Part shown: in pieces, positions 46,602-57,687 of the stretch
Numbering within the stretch: position 1 is the stretch's first letter
Layout of the letters: every line of letters starts with the position of its first letter
Assembly: GCF_000429065.1 (NCBI RefSeq)
Contig: NZ_AUBD01000011.1
Coordinates: forward strand, 40,544 to 104,543
DNA: 64,000 bases
Direction of reading: 5' to 3'
Source of the DNA: Silanimonas lenta DSM 16282
Lineage (GTDB): Bacteria; Pseudomonadota; Gammaproteobacteria; Xanthomonadales; Xanthomonadaceae
The notes under the pieces: generated by a model
Databases searched by the model: none
Told to the model about the DNA's origin: nothing
Seen by the model: only the letters and a program-made list of their open reading frames with translations
Made by a program: the position numbers and the translations under genes

Positions 46602-48674
46602 TCAGCGCGAGGCCGGCTCGAGCCCGCCGTGCTCCTCGAACCACTTCCGCACCTGCTGGTACCAGAACACCGAGTTCTGGGGTTTTAGGATCCAGTGATT
46701 CTCGTTCGGGTAGTAGAGGAAGCGCGTGGGAACGCCCTTCATCAGCAGGGTCTGGTAGAGCTCGAGGCCATGGTTCACCGGCACGCGCAGGTCGTTCTGG
46801 CCATGCACCACCAGCGTGGGCGTCTTGAAGTTCGCCGCGCCGTAATGCGGCGAGTTGCGGCGCAGCACCGCGTCGTTGCCCTCTTCCCAGAAGCCGCCGA
46901 AGCGCGGCAGCTCGGTGGAGAAATCGGCGGCGTACTGGGTGTAGAGGTTGTAGACCTTGGCATGCGCCACCAGCGCACGGAACGGATGCTCGCGGCCGAG
47001 GATCACGCTGGTGAGGTAACCGCCATAGCTGCCGCCGCCGGCCACCATGCGGCGGGTGTCGATCCAGGGCTGGGCGGCGAACCACTCCGCGGCCTTGATC
47101 ACGTCCTGGTAGGGCTTCTCGGCCCACTCCGGATTGATCGAATCGGTGAAGGCCTGGCCGAAGCCCGAGCTGCCGTGGAAGTTCGGCCAAGCCGTCACGT
47201 AGCCCCAGCTGCCGAACACCTGCGCATTCCAGCGGAAGTGCATGCCATTGGTGATGGCATTGTGCGGGCCGCCGTGGATGAGCATGAAAAGCGGGTATTT
47301 CTTCGATTTGTCGAAGCCCGGCGGGTAGTTCACCCACATCTGGATCTCGGCCCCGTTCGCGCCGCGGTAGGTGATCGACTCGTAGGTGCCGAAATCAGTG
47401 GCGGCGAGCAGGGCGTCATTGATCGTCGAGAGCTTCTCGGCGCGGCCCGAGCGCGGATCGAGGCGCACCAGTGTGGGCGGCTCGACGAAACTCTGGCGCA
47501 GGGCCACGAGGGTGCCGTCCTTCGCCAGGGCCAGCGAGTCGTAGGAAGCCTCCGTGCCGGTGACGGGGCGCGGCCGGCCGTCGATCGGCAGTTCGTAGAC
47601 GCGGGTGGTACCGGCATCGTCGATGGCACCGTACAGGCGCCGGCCATCCGCCGCCCAAACGAGCCCGCTCGCGCTACGGTCCCAGTCGGCGAACAGCTCG
47701 CGGGTCTCGCCGCTGCGGCGCTCGCGCAGCATCAGCCGGCCCTTGTCGGCGTAGAAGCCCTTGATGCGCTGCTGCACGAAGCTGAGCAGACGGCCATCGG
47801 GGCTGTAGAGCGGGTTGCCGTCATTGGCTGGGTTGTCGGCGGTGAGGTTCACCGGCGTGGCGCTGACCGCGCCCGCGGCCGGGATGGCGACGGTGAACAC
47901 GTCGTTGTTGGTGACGTTCGGCGCCGGGTCGGAATCGGCGACGAAGGCGAGTTCATTGCCTTCGGGCGAAATGGCGAACAGGCTGTCGGTGCCCTGCACC
48001 GCGCTGCGCGGCAGCTGCAGGCCCGTGCCGAGGGTGAGCGCCTGCGGCTCGCCGCCGCCCACGTCCACGGCGAAGACATGGAACTGGCGCTCGTCGATAT
48101 AGCGGTCCCAGGCCGTCACCGGCGCGCCGTCCCAGACCTGCCCGGTCATCTTGGGATTGGCCCGCTCCTCGAGGCGCTTGCCTTGCTCGGAAAGCGGCAG
48201 GTCGGCGAACACCCGCGAGACGAAGGCGAGGCGACGGCCATCGGGGAACCACTTCGGGCTCTGCACGCCGGTGGCGAGCCGGGTGAGACGACGCGCCTCG
48301 CCGCCGTCCAGTGGCATCACGTAGAGCTGCGGCGCCTTGTCGTCCTCGCGCTGGGCGACGAAGGCGAGGAAGCGGCCATCCGGGCTGAAGGCCGGCGAGC
48401 CCTCGTTGCTGGCATGGGTGGTGAAGGCGCGCTCGCCGCTGCCGTCGCGGTTCCAGATCCACAGATCGGTGTAACCCTTGTCCTCGCTCATCACGAAGCG
48501 CGTGACCGGAGCGACGATGCGCCGCCCGTCGGGCGAGATCACCGGGGCGCCGAGGCGCTGGATCTCCCAGCTGCGCTCGACGGTGAAGGGGAGCTTGGCC
48601 GCCGGCGTGGCGGGCGCCTGCGCAAGCGCAGCCCCGGACGCGAACAGGGCCAGCGCGACGATGCGATGCAGCAT
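46602..48674 (-). CDS. Secreted S9 family prolyl oligopeptidase
   Basis: 690 residues with a signal peptide (ALFASGAALA). N-terminal beta-propeller repeats (for example ISPDGRRIVAPV, FSPDGRFLAFVAQRED, YSPDGRLLSFVQQR) are followed by an alpha/beta hydrolase domain with the Ser in GGGSYGGYLTS (about residue 546), Asp in HGQNDLRVP and His in NENHWILKP. This is the dipeptidyl/acylaminoacyl peptidase layout. It acts in the periplasm on peptides. It is divergent from an M14 carboxypeptidase (108-bp gap), so the two may jointly degrade exported or nutrient peptides. Confidence 0.94.
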   Translation of the reverse strand: MLHRIVALALFASGAALAQAPATPAAKLPFTVERSWEIQRLGAPVISPDGRRIVAPVTRFVMSEDKGYTDLWIWNRDGSGERAFTTHASNEGSPAFSPDGRFLAFVAQREDDKAPQLYVMPLDGGEARRLTRLATGVQSPKWFPDGRRLAFVSRVFADLPLSEQGKRLEERANPKMTGQVWDGAPVTAWDRYIDERQFHVFAVDVGGGEPQALTLGTGLQLPRSAVQGTDSLFAISPEGNELAFVADSDPAPNVTNNDVFTVAIPAAGAVSATPVNLTADNPANDGNPLYSPDGRLLSFVQQRIKGFYADKGRLMLRERRSGETRELFADWDRSASGLVWAADGRRLYGAIDDAGTTRVYELPIDGRPRPVTGTEASYDSLALAKDGTLVALRQSFVEPPTLVRLDPRSGRAEKLSTINDALLAATDFGTYESITYRGANGAEIQMWVNYPPGFDKSKKYPLFMLIHGGPHNAITNGMHFRWNAQVFGSWGYVTAWPNFHGSSGFGQAFTDSINPEWAEKPYQDVIKAAEWFAAQPWIDTRRMVAGGGSYGGYLTSVILGREHPFRALVAHAKVYNLYTQYAADFSTELPRFGGFWEEGNDAVLRRNSPHYGAANFKTPTLVVHGQNDLRVPVNHGLELYQTLLMKGVPTRFLYYPNENHWILKPQNSVFWYQQVRKWFEEHGGLEPASR

Positions 48675-48782
48675 GGAACCTCCGTCGAAGCAGGGTGAAG
48701 CAGCGACGCTAGCCGCGCCGGCGTCAAGAACACAAGAAGCCTGTGGCAGGCTTGCGCCCTCCCCACCTGCCTGCCTTCGCTG

Positions 48783-50642
48783 ATGCCCTGCCCCGCTCGC
48801 CCGGCCTTCCGCGCCCGTACCTTAGGCCTCCTTCCGCTGCTGCTGGCGCTCGCCCCGCACGCCGCCCTCTCGGCCACACCGGCGAATCCTTCCCGCACCG
48901 TAGCCCCGCCCACTGCCGCCCCCGACTGGCGCACCCCGGCCGAGCAGAGCGACTACACCCGCACGCCGCGCTATGCCGAGACCTTCGCCTACTTCGAGCG
49001 CCTCGCCGCCGCGAGCCCGCAGGTGCAGCTGTTCGAGTTCGGCACCAGCCCGCAGGGCCGGGCGCTGAAGGCGGTGGTGCTGTCGAGCGACGGCCTGCGC
49101 ACGCCGCAGGAGGCCCATGCCACCGGCAAGCCGGTGGTGCTGGTGCAGGCCGCCATCCACCCCGGCGAGAACGAGGGCAAGGACGTGCTGATGGCGCTGG
49201 CGCGCGACCTCACGGTGAGCGGCAGGCACGCCGGGCTACTCGAACATGCCGTGCTGCTGCTGGTGCCGATCTTCAACGTCGATGGCCACGAGCGCTTCGG
49301 CCCCTACCACCGCATCAACCAGAACGGCCCCGAGGCCATGGGCTGGCGGGCCACGGCGCAGAACCTCAACCTCAACCGCGACTACACCAAGCTCGATGCC
49401 CCGGAGATGCAGGCCTGGATGCGGCTGTGGACCGATTGGCGCCCCGACCTGCTGGTGGACATGCACAACACCAACGGCGCCGACTACCAGTACGCCATGA
49501 CCTGGGCCTACGAGACGGCGGCCAACATCGAGCCGGTGCTGGCCGAATGGCAGCGCCGCGCCTTCGACGGGCGGATGAAGCCGGCGCTGGCCGCGCAGGG
49601 CTGGCCCCTCACCTTCTACGTGAGCCTGAAGGATTCCACCGACATCCGCGCCGGCCTCGTGGAGGGCGCCTCCGGCCCGCGCTTCTCGGTGGGCTATGCC
49701 GCCGCGGCCAACCGCCCGGGCCTGCTGCTCGAGACTCACATGCTCAAGGACTTCCGCACCCGGGTGGCGGTGAACGAAGCGGTGATGCTGGAACTGCTGC
49801 GCATGCTCGGCGAGGAGGGCAAGGCCCTGCGCGCCGCGAATGCTGCCGCCGATGCCCGGCGCTTCGCCGAGGACGAGCCGGTGCCGCTGGCCTTCGGCCT
49901 TTCCGATCGCGTCGAGCAGCGCGAGTTCCTCGGCGTGGCCGACCGCCGCGTGGAGAGCGAGATCTCGGGTGGCACCTGGGTGCAGTACGACCCCGAGACC
50001 CCCATCACGCTCAGCCTGCCGGTGCAGGCCGAGGTCACCGTGACCGCCAGCGCCCCGGCTCCCGCCGCCTGGGTGCTGCCGCCGCAGTGGCAGACGGTGG
50101 CCGAGCGCCTGCGGCTGCACGGCCTCGTGATGTGGCCGCTGCCGCAGGCGACCGAGGTGATGGCCACCCGCTACCGCATCGAGGCGGTGGAATGGGCGCC
50201 ACGCCCCTTCGAGGGCCGGCATGCCATCACCACCCTGCGCCATCGCCTGGAAACCGGGACGGAGCCGGTGCCGGCGGGCAGCTGGGTAATCCCGGCCGAC
50301 CAGCCGCTGGCGCGCCTCGCCGCCCTGCTGCTGGAACCCGACTCGCCCGACAGCTTTCTACGCTGGGGCTTCTTCGATGCCATCTTCGAGGAGAAGGAAT
50401 ACGCCGAGCCGCGAGTGATGGAGCGCATGGCGCGCGAGATGCTGGCCGCCGACCCGGCCCTGCGCACCGAATTCGAGGCCCGGCTGCGCGAGGACGCGGC
50501 CTTCGCCGCCAGTCCGCGCGAGCGACTGCGCTTCTTCTACCAGCGCACGCCCTACTTCGACCGCGAGTTCAGCCGCTACCCGGTGCTTCGCCTCGATGCC
50601 GCCGGCCTGCGCCAGCTGCGCGCCGCCGCCATGCCGCGATGA
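48783..50642 (+). CDS. Secreted M14 family zinc carboxypeptidase
   Basis: 619 residues with an N-terminal signal sequence (LGLLPLLLALAPHAALSA). The zinc ligands His and Glu are in AAIHPGENEGKDVLM (near residue 126) and the third His in VDMHNTNGADYQY; a candidate catalytic Glu is in LLLETHMLKDFRT. The C-terminal third lacks obvious family features. It probably trims peptides outside the cytoplasm. It ends 10 bp before the convergent DUF2062 gene. Confidence 0.88.
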   Translation: MPCPARPAFRARTLGLLPLLLALAPHAALSATPANPSRTVAPPTAAPDWRTPAEQSDYTRTPRYAETFAYFERLAAASPQVQLFEFGTSPQGRALKAVVLSSDGLRTPQEAHATGKPVVLVQAAIHPGENEGKDVLMALARDLTVSGRHAGLLEHAVLLLVPIFNVDGHERFGPYHRINQNGPEAMGWRATAQNLNLNRDYTKLDAPEMQAWMRLWTDWRPDLLVDMHNTNGADYQYAMTWAYETAANIEPVLAEWQRRAFDGRMKPALAAQGWPLTFYVSLKDSTDIRAGLVEGASGPRFSVGYAAAANRPGLLLETHMLKDFRTRVAVNEAVMLELLRMLGEEGKALRAANAAADARRFAEDEPVPLAFGLSDRVEQREFLGVADRRVESEISGGTWVQYDPETPITLSLPVQAEVTVTASAPAPAAWVLPPQWQTVAERLRLHGLVMWPLPQATEVMATRYRIEAVEWAPRPFEGRHAITTLRHRLETGTEPVPAGSWVIPADQPLARLAALLLEPDSPDSFLRWGFFDAIFEEKEYAEPRVMERMAREMLAADPALRTEFEARLREDAAFAASPRERLRFFYQRTPYFDREFSRYPVLRLDAAGLRQLRAAAMPR

Positions 50643-50652
50643 GGCGGCGGCG

Positions 50653-51249
50653 TCAGGCCCCGGGCGGGGCGGGCGGCTCCGGCGGATGCCGCTCGGCATG
50701 GCGCTGCCGCAGCTCCTGCAGCTTGCGCTTGAAGACTGCCGCCTCCCAGGCCAGCAGCCGCCAGGCGAGATCGGCCACCAGGGCCGTGGCAAGCCCCACC
50801 ACCACGCCGCCGACGAACAGGCCCTGGGCGAAGCGCAGGGCCGGCTCCACGTGGTCGCCCACCCCCACGAGGTGCATCAGCTTCACGCCCAACCAGCCGG
50901 TGAAGGCATAGATCGGCGCGATGGTGAAGGGGTTGGTGATGAACTGCAGGCCCACCATCACCGTCAGGTTGGCGCGGAACAGCAGGGCGGCGCCGAAGGC
51001 CAGCAGGGCCTGCACGCCGTAGAGCGGCAGGAAGGCGAGCACGCTGCCGACGTAGAGCGCCGGCAGGATGTTCGAGCGCTTGAACGACCACAGGAAGGAG
51101 GCCTTCGCCGCGTACTTCGAAAACCACTTCAGCACCGGGTAGCGGGAAAGATTGGCGCGCCGCGGCAGGGGCCGGAGCAGGCGGCGCAGGCGGCGGCGGC
51201 GCTGCAGCCAGAGCAGGTGGTGGCGGTCGAGTTCTTCACGCGTCGGCAT
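50653..51249 (-). CDS. DUF2062 membrane protein
   Basis: 198 residues. An arginine-rich N-terminus (LQRRRRLRRLLRPLPRR) is followed by hydrophobic segments (ALYVGSVLAFLPLYGVQALLAFGAALL, GLQFITNPFTIAPIYAFTGWLG and GLFVGGVVVGLATALVADLAW). The motif FxPxxGxQ...NP(F/W)T is diagnostic for DUF2062. Function is unknown; relatives are sometimes fused or linked to glycosyltransferases. No clear operon partner is present. Confidence 0.85.
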   Translation of the reverse strand: MPTREELDRHHLLWLQRRRRLRRLLRPLPRRANLSRYPVLKWFSKYAAKASFLWSFKRSNILPALYVGSVLAFLPLYGVQALLAFGAALLFRANLTVMVGLQFITNPFTIAPIYAFTGWLGVKLMHLVGVGDHVEPALRFAQGLFVGGVVVGLATALVADLAWRLLAWEAAVFKRKLQELRQRHAERHPPEPPAPPGA

Positions 51250-51353
51250 GGCCGCGCATTATCCGCCAGCCGGATGAATGCCGTCCGTGCCGGAAGGCGG
51301 GGGGGCGCGGGCAGTGAAGCCCCCGGCCGCGGGCAGACCGCCGCCGGCCCGGC

Positions 51354-51947
51354 CTAGCGCTGGTCGAGGAGGTGGTGGATCAGCACCACGCACTGCGAGG
51401 CGAACAGCATCCGCGGCCCCAGCGACAGCCGGGTGGCGCCGAGGCGCTCCAGACTGCCGAGGGTTTTCTTCGGCATCGGGATGTGGTCGGTGAGCAGGAA
51501 ACAGGGGGCTTCACCGAAGGCCTGTTCGCCGGCCGGCACGCCCTTGCGGTCGAGCAAGAACAGCTGGTGATCGGCCGAGAGCTGCTGCACCAGGCGCTCG
51601 AAACTCACCGTGCGCACCGTGACGCCGGGCTCCACCGGCCGTTCCTCCTCCTTGCCCATGCCGCGCGAGGCATCCAGGGCCTTGGCCACCCTGGCGAGCA
51701 GGGTGCGCTCGTCGAAACCGCCGAGCCCGCGCATTTCCCGCGGTTCGAAGCGGACCGTGCGCGAGTAGTCCGGAGTGCTCTCGAGCACCAAGTAGACGGT
51801 CACGTCCTCGCGGTGCGACTGGGCGACGAAGATCGCATTCATCAGCACATGGGCGAGGATCTCGGGATGCGCCTCGCCGCCGATGCCGGCGAGCAGCTTC
51901 TGGCCATCGGTGGGCGCGGCGCGGGCGCGGAGAACGAAGGTTCGCAT
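51354..51947 (-). CDS. TrmY-like putative pseudouridine methyltransferase
   Basis: 197 residues matching the TrmY/DUF358 SPOUT methyltransferase family: MRTFVLRARAAPTDG at the start, HVLMNAIFVAQSHREDVTVYLVLE, LDRKGVPAGE, LTDHIPMPKKT and the C-terminal LGPRMLFASQCVVLIHHLLDQ, which forms the SPOUT knot. In archaea TrmY makes N1-methylpseudouridine at position 54 of tRNA. Bacterial homologues are fewer and their target is not settled. It lies downstream of groEL but behind a strong terminator, so it is likely expressed separately or weakly. Confidence 0.88.
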   Translation of the reverse strand: MRTFVLRARAAPTDGQKLLAGIGGEAHPEILAHVLMNAIFVAQSHREDVTVYLVLESTPDYSRTVRFEPREMRGLGGFDERTLLARVAKALDASRGMGKEEERPVEPGVTVRTVSFERLVQQLSADHQLFLLDRKGVPAGEQAFGEAPCFLLTDHIPMPKKTLGSLERLGATRLSLGPRMLFASQCVVLIHHLLDQR

Positions 51948-51954
51948 CGGGATC

Positions 51955-51986
51955 CGGAAAAAGAGAGGGCCCGCTTTCGCGGGCCC
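51955..51986 (-). terminator. Rho-independent terminator of groES-groEL
   Basis: GGGCCCGC (51967-51974), loop TTTC, GCGGGCCC (51979-51986). On the minus strand it is followed by TCTCTTTTT. It begins about 34 bp after the groEL stop. Confidence 0.9.
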
Positions 51987-52019
51987 CCGATTGTCGCACT
52001 GGATGCGATGCGGCGCGGA

Positions 52020-53711
<1,692 letters not shown>

Positions 53712-53754
53712 TCAGCAGCCGGGCGGTGATCCCGCCGGCGCGCCGCCACGCGGC

Positions 53755-54042
53755 TCAGCCCAGGATGGCGAAGATGTCGTCCTCGCGGACCACCAGGTAC
53801 TCGGTGCCGTCGAGCTTCACCTCGGTGCCGGCGTACTTGCCGAACAGCACCTTGTCGCCGACCTTCACGGCAGGCGCACGAACCGTGCCGTTGTCCAGCG
53901 CCTTGCCGGGACCCACGGCCACGACCTCGCCCTTGATCGGCTTCTCGGTGGCCGAGTCGGGGATGACGATGCCACCCGCGGAGACCTTCTCTTCTTCCAT
54001 GCGCTTGATGACCACGCGGTCGAACAGCGGCTTGATGCTCAT
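53755..54042 (-). CDS. groES: Co-chaperonin GroES
   Basis: 95-residue lid of the GroEL chamber. [19 protein letters not shown] at the start, the mobile loop ([17 protein letters not shown]) and the C-terminal [14 protein letters not shown] are standard. AGAGG lies upstream of the ATG. It is transcribed with groEL from a promoter with TAGAAT -10 at 54126-54131, overlapping a CIRCE element. Confidence 0.99.
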   Translation of the reverse strand: MSIKPLFDRVVIKRMEEEKVSAGGIVIPDSATEKPIKGEVVAVGPGKALDNGTVRAPAVKVGDKVLFGKYAGTEVKLDGTEYLVVREDDIFAILG

Positions 54043-54099
54043 GAGGGGAACCTCTTTGCCTTGTTGATCAATGGGTTGCAGTGGTCCGGGCCAGATTTG

Positions 54100-54126
54100 C
54101 TAGCACTCGGCCCGAGTGAGTGCCAA
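54100..54126. promoter_or_regulatory. CIRCE element (HrcA operator) upstream of groES
   Basis: CTAGCACTC (54100-54108), a 9-bp spacer, GAGTGCCAA (54118-54126). This differs from the consensus TTAGCACTC-N9-GAGTGCTAA at one base per arm. The predicted minus-strand -10 TAGAAT (54126-54131) places the transcription start inside it, as expected for HrcA repression. Heat release by a sigma-32 promoter was not recognised. Confidence 0.88.
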
Positions 54127-54266
54127 TTCTAGCGCGCGCCGAGGACACCGGGGGCCTCAGGATCGCGGGGCAGCAGATGGGGCCGGCCCGGCAGGTTTCA
54201 AGGGGTGGCTTGCGGCCCTACCCCGCCCGGCCCACCCTTGGCGCCCCCCCCTCCCGGAGCCCTGCC

Positions 54267-54620
54267 ATGGCCGCCCGCCCCGAGACCGAGGCCCTGATCG
54301 TGTTCTGCGCCGTGCCGCCCGCCGAGGCCGACCGCCTCGCCCGCTGGCTGGTGGAGGAACGCCTGGCGGCCTGCGTGCAGGCCCTGCCCGGCATCCGCAG
54401 CACCTACCGCTGGGAGGGCGAGGTGCAGCAGGCCACGGAAACCCTGCTGCTGATCAAGACCACGGCCGGGCGCTATGCCGCGCTGGAGCGCGGGCTCAGT
54501 GCACGCCACCCCTACGAGGTGCCGGAACTCCTCGCCGTGGACGCCAGCGCCGGCCTGCCGGCCTACCTGCGCTGGCTGGCCGGGGAGACGGCCGCCGGCG
54601 AGCCGGGCGACGCGGACTGA
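54267..54620 (+). CDS. cutA: Divalent-cation tolerance protein CutA
   Basis: 117 residues from the ATG at 54267, preceded by CCGGAG; an upstream in-frame extension crosses the groES promoter and was rejected. Trimeric PII-like protein: LIVFCAVPPAEADRLARWLVEERLAACVQ, the YRWEGEVQQATETLLLIKTT core, and HPYEVPELLAV are all standard. Linked to copper and other metal tolerance, with an unclear mechanism. It lies directly upstream of dsbD, a common arrangement. Confidence 0.95.
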   Translation: MAARPETEALIVFCAVPPAEADRLARWLVEERLAACVQALPGIRSTYRWEGEVQQATETLLLIKTTAGRYAALERGLSARHPYEVPELLAVDASAGLPAYLRWLAGETAAGEPGDAD

Positions 54621-54725
54621 ACGCCCCGAGTCCGGGGCCCCGGGTCCTTCGCACCTCGCGCCGACACCGGCTTGGCGATAATCGGGCCTTCGGCGCCTTG
54701 CGGCGCCCTCCGGATACGCCACCCC

Positions 54726-56954
54726 ATGCCCCGCCTCCTGCGGCCCGTCCGCCGCCTGCTGCTCCTGCTCGCCACCCTCCTCGCTCCGGCCCTGTCCGCC
54801 CCGCTGGCCGCGGCCGGACAGGATGCGCTGCTGCCGGTGGACGAGGCCTTCGCGCTTTCCGCCAAGGCCAGTGGCCGCGATGCCATCGAGGTGCGCTTCG
54901 CGATTGCCGAGGGCTACTACCTGTACCGCCACCGCACCGCGGTCGAGGTGCTGGACGGCGGCTTTTCGGCGGCGAACCTCGCCCTGCCCGCCGGTGAACG
55001 CCACACCGACGAATTCTTCGGCGAGGTCGAGACCTACCGCGGGTCGCTGCTCGCCACGCTGACCGGCGCCGCGGCCGACGACGCCACCCGGGTGCGCCTG
55101 CGGGTGAAGTACCAGGGCTGCGCCGATATCGGCATCTGCTACCCGCCGCAAGTGCGCGAACTGGACCTGGCCCTGCCCGCGCCGGCCGGGCCGTCCCCGG
55201 TGGTCGCCTTGCTCGGGGCCTCCCCGCGCAGCGCCCTGCTCGGCGGAGACACGACGGCCACCGGTCCCGGCCTGCCGCTGCCGGAGACCGAGGCCTACCG
55301 CGTCGAGGTGGCCACCGACGGCCCCAACCGCCTCGTGCTGCGCTTCACCATCGCCCCGGGCTACTACCTCTACCGCGACAAGACCACCTTCGCCGCGCGG
55401 AGCGACAAGGGCGCCGTGGTCCGCCCCGGCGAGTGGCCGCCCGCGCGCACGATCCGCGACGAGTACTTCGGCGAGCAGGCGGTCTATTTCGACGAGTTGC
55501 TGCTGCCACTGGAGGTGGTCCGCGCGCAGGCGGGCCCCGACACCCTCCGCCTCGAGCTGGGCTTCATGGGCTGCCAGGAGAACGGCGTCTGCTACCCGCC
55601 GCTCAGCCGCCGTTTTGAGATCGCGCTGGCCGATGCGCCGGCGAGCGCAAGCACGGCGACGCCGGAGGCGGGCGCGGCGAACGGCGGGGCGGGCGGCGGC
55701 ATCGGCCTGTTCGCGGCGCTGGGCTTCGCCCTGCTCGGCGGCCTGATCCTCAACCTCATGCCCTGCGTGCTGCCGATCCTCTCGCTCAAGGCGCTGGGCC
55801 TCGCAGGCAGCGGCGAGAGCCCGGCCAGGGCCCGCGCCCATGCGCTCTGGTACAGCGCCGGCGTGGTGCTGAGCTTCGCCGCGCTCGGCGCACTGGCGCT
55901 CGGTCTGCGCGCCGCCGGGCTGGCCCTGGGCTGGGGCTTCCAGCTGCAGCAGCCGCTGGTGGTGGGCGCGCTATCGCTGCTGATGTTCGCCATCGGCCTG
56001 TCGCTCTCCGGCGTGTTCACCCTCGGCGGCGGGCTGGCCGGGCTCGGCCAATCGCTGGCCGCGCGCTCCGGCCCGGCCGGCGATTTCTTCACCGGCATGC
56101 TGGCGGTGGTGGTGGCCGCCCCCTGCACGGCGCCCTTCATGGGCGCGGCCCTGGCCTATGCCTTCGCCGCACCGGCCGGCGTGGCGCTGGGGGTCTTCGT
56201 GGCGCTGGGCCTGGGCCTTGCCCTGCCCTTCCTCGCCATCGGCTTCCTGCCCGGCCTGGCCGCCCGCCTGCCGAAACCCGGGGCGTGGATGGACCGGCTC
56301 AAGCAGTTCCTCGCCTTCCCCATGTACCTCACCGCCGTGTGGCTGGCCTGGGTGCTGGCCAAGCAGCGCGGAGCCGATGCCGTGGGCTGGCTGCTGGTCG
56401 GCGCGGTGCTGCTGGCCCTCGGCCTCTGGGCCTGGGAGGCCGCGCGCTACCGCAGCGCCACCCTGCGCGCCCTGGCGCTGGCCGTCGCCGCGGCCGGCGT
56501 GGCGGTGCTCTGGCCGGTGCAGCAGTTGCCGGCTGCGCGCGCCTCCGCGGCCGCGGGAGGTGGTGCGATCGCCGCATCGCAGCCCGCGGCGGACGGCAGC
56601 CTTCCGTACTCTGCGGAAGCGCTGGCTTCGCTGCGCGCGGAAGGCCGGGTGGTGTTCGTCAACATGACGGCCGACTGGTGCGTCACCTGCAAGGCCAATG
56701 AGCGCGCCGTGCTCGCCACCAACGCTTTCCGCCACGCCCTGGAGCGCGCCGGCGCGGTCTACCTCAAGGGCGACTGGACCGACGTCGATCCCGCCATCAC
56801 CGCCTACCTTGCCGAGCATGGCGCGGTGGGTGTGCCCTTCTACGCCGTCTACCCGGCCGACGGCGGGGCACCCGAGGTACTGCCGACCCTGCTGACCTCC
56901 GGCCTCGTCGAAGCAGCCCTCACCCGCGCCACCGCCCGCGGCGGCACGCCTTGA
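54726..56954 (+). CDS. dsbD: Thiol:disulfide interchange protein DsbD with duplicated N-terminal domain
   Basis: 742 residues from the ATG at 54726, which gives a signal peptide (LLLLLATLLAPALSAPLA). Two tandem DsbD-alpha-like domains follow: the first with GYYLYR and YQGCADIGICYPP (about 130-140), the second with GYYLYR and MGCQENGVCYPP (about 280-290). The membrane domain has MPCVLPILSLKAL and APCTAPFMG, and the C-terminal thioredoxin domain WCVTC near residue 651. It carries electrons from cytoplasmic thioredoxin to periplasmic DsbC, cytochrome-maturation and similar proteins. Classical E. coli DsbD has one alpha domain. The next gene, a TlpA-like thioredoxin, starts 10 bp later and is a likely partner. 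Confidence 0.93.
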   Translation: MPRLLRPVRRLLLLLATLLAPALSAPLAAAGQDALLPVDEAFALSAKASGRDAIEVRFAIAEGYYLYRHRTAVEVLDGGFSAANLALPAGERHTDEFFGEVETYRGSLLATLTGAAADDATRVRLRVKYQGCADIGICYPPQVRELDLALPAPAGPSPVVALLGASPRSALLGGDTTATGPGLPLPETEAYRVEVATDGPNRLVLRFTIAPGYYLYRDKTTFAARSDKGAVVRPGEWPPARTIRDEYFGEQAVYFDELLLPLEVVRAQAGPDTLRLELGFMGCQENGVCYPPLSRRFEIALADAPASASTATPEAGAANGGAGGGIGLFAALGFALLGGLILNLMPCVLPILSLKALGLAGSGESPARARAHALWYSAGVVLSFAALGALALGLRAAGLALGWGFQLQQPLVVGALSLLMFAIGLSLSGVFTLGGGLAGLGQSLAARSGPAGDFFTGMLAVVVAAPCTAPFMGAALAYAFAAPAGVALGVFVALGLGLALPFLAIGFLPGLAARLPKPGAWMDRLKQFLAFPMYLTAVWLAWVLAKQRGADAVGWLLVGAVLLALGLWAWEAARYRSATLRALALAVAAAGVAVLWPVQQLPAARASAAAGGGAIAASQPAADGSLPYSAEALASLRAEGRVVFVNMTADWCVTCKANERAVLATNAFRHALERAGAVYLKGDWTDVDPAITAYLAEHGAVGVPFYAVYPADGGAPEVLPTLLTSGLVEAALTRATARGGTP

Positions 56955-56964
56955 GGAGCGCCGC

Positions 56965-57546
56965 ATGAAGCCCTGGCTGCAGTGGACCCTGATCGCCGGC
57001 TTCGCCCTTGGCAGCGCCGCGCTCGGCCTGTGGCTGCGCGGCGAGTTCGACGCCGCGCGGCGTGCCGCCGTGCCCGAGGGCCTCAGCGTGGTGGCGCTGG
57101 GGGAGCCGGCCGGACCGCTCGTCGGCACCACGCTCGAGGGCGTGAACCAGCCCCTGCCCGGCGAGGGCCGCTGGCGGCTGATCAACTTCTGGGCCAGCTG
57201 GTGCCCGCCCTGCATCAAGGAACTGCCGGCCCTCGACGCCTTCCACCGGGCACAGGGCGAGGGCGGGGTGCAGGTGATCGGCGTGGCCCTCGAGCCCCCC
57301 GAGGACGCCCGCGCCTTCCTCGAACGCCAACCGGTGGGCTTCCCGGTCTTCGTGGAACCCAACTCCCCGCGCGACAGCTCGGTGCGCCTCGGCAACACCC
57401 GAGGCCTTCTGCCCTACACCGTGCTCATCGACCCCGAAGGCCGGCTGGTGGCCACGCATTCCCGGCCCTTCGACGAGGCCAAGGACGTGGCGGACTGGGT
57501 GGAAGAGCGAGTTGCGAAGGGAAGGACGGCGCTATCGAACAAATAA
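56965..57546 (+). CDS. Membrane-anchored TlpA-like thioredoxin
   Basis: 193 residues. An N-terminal hydrophobic helix (LIAGFALGSAALGLWL) anchors or exports a thioredoxin domain with the active site FWASWCPPCIKELPAL. TlpA/ResA-type proteins keep periplasmic cysteines reduced, for example in cytochrome c or oxidase assembly. It follows dsbD by 10 bp, and DsbD probably recycles it. It is the last plus-strand gene before the lower-GC insert at 57.6-58.9 kb. Confidence 0.92.
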   Translation: MKPWLQWTLIAGFALGSAALGLWLRGEFDAARRAAVPEGLSVVALGEPAGPLVGTTLEGVNQPLPGEGRWRLINFWASWCPPCIKELPALDAFHRAQGEGGVQVIGVALEPPEDARAFLERQPVGFPVFVEPNSPRDSSVRLGNTRGLLPYTVLIDPEGRLVATHSRPFDEAKDVADWVEERVAKGRTALSNK

Positions 57547-57687
57547 CGCCATCGCGCCCCTTGCCGACGGAAGGGCCTGTCTCAGCCGCGAGCTCACATG
57601 CGGGGCGCTGGCGGATTTTTCATGCCTTCCTTGGCGGATGAGGATGTCCACAAGCAAATAAGCCCCATGGAGACGAGCCGACTCGAC

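Noticed and set aside
43232..46828. 1198-codon open frame opposite glnE
   Set aside because: It overlaps glnE, which has both catalytic SDxD centres. The protein is low-complexity and unlike any family.
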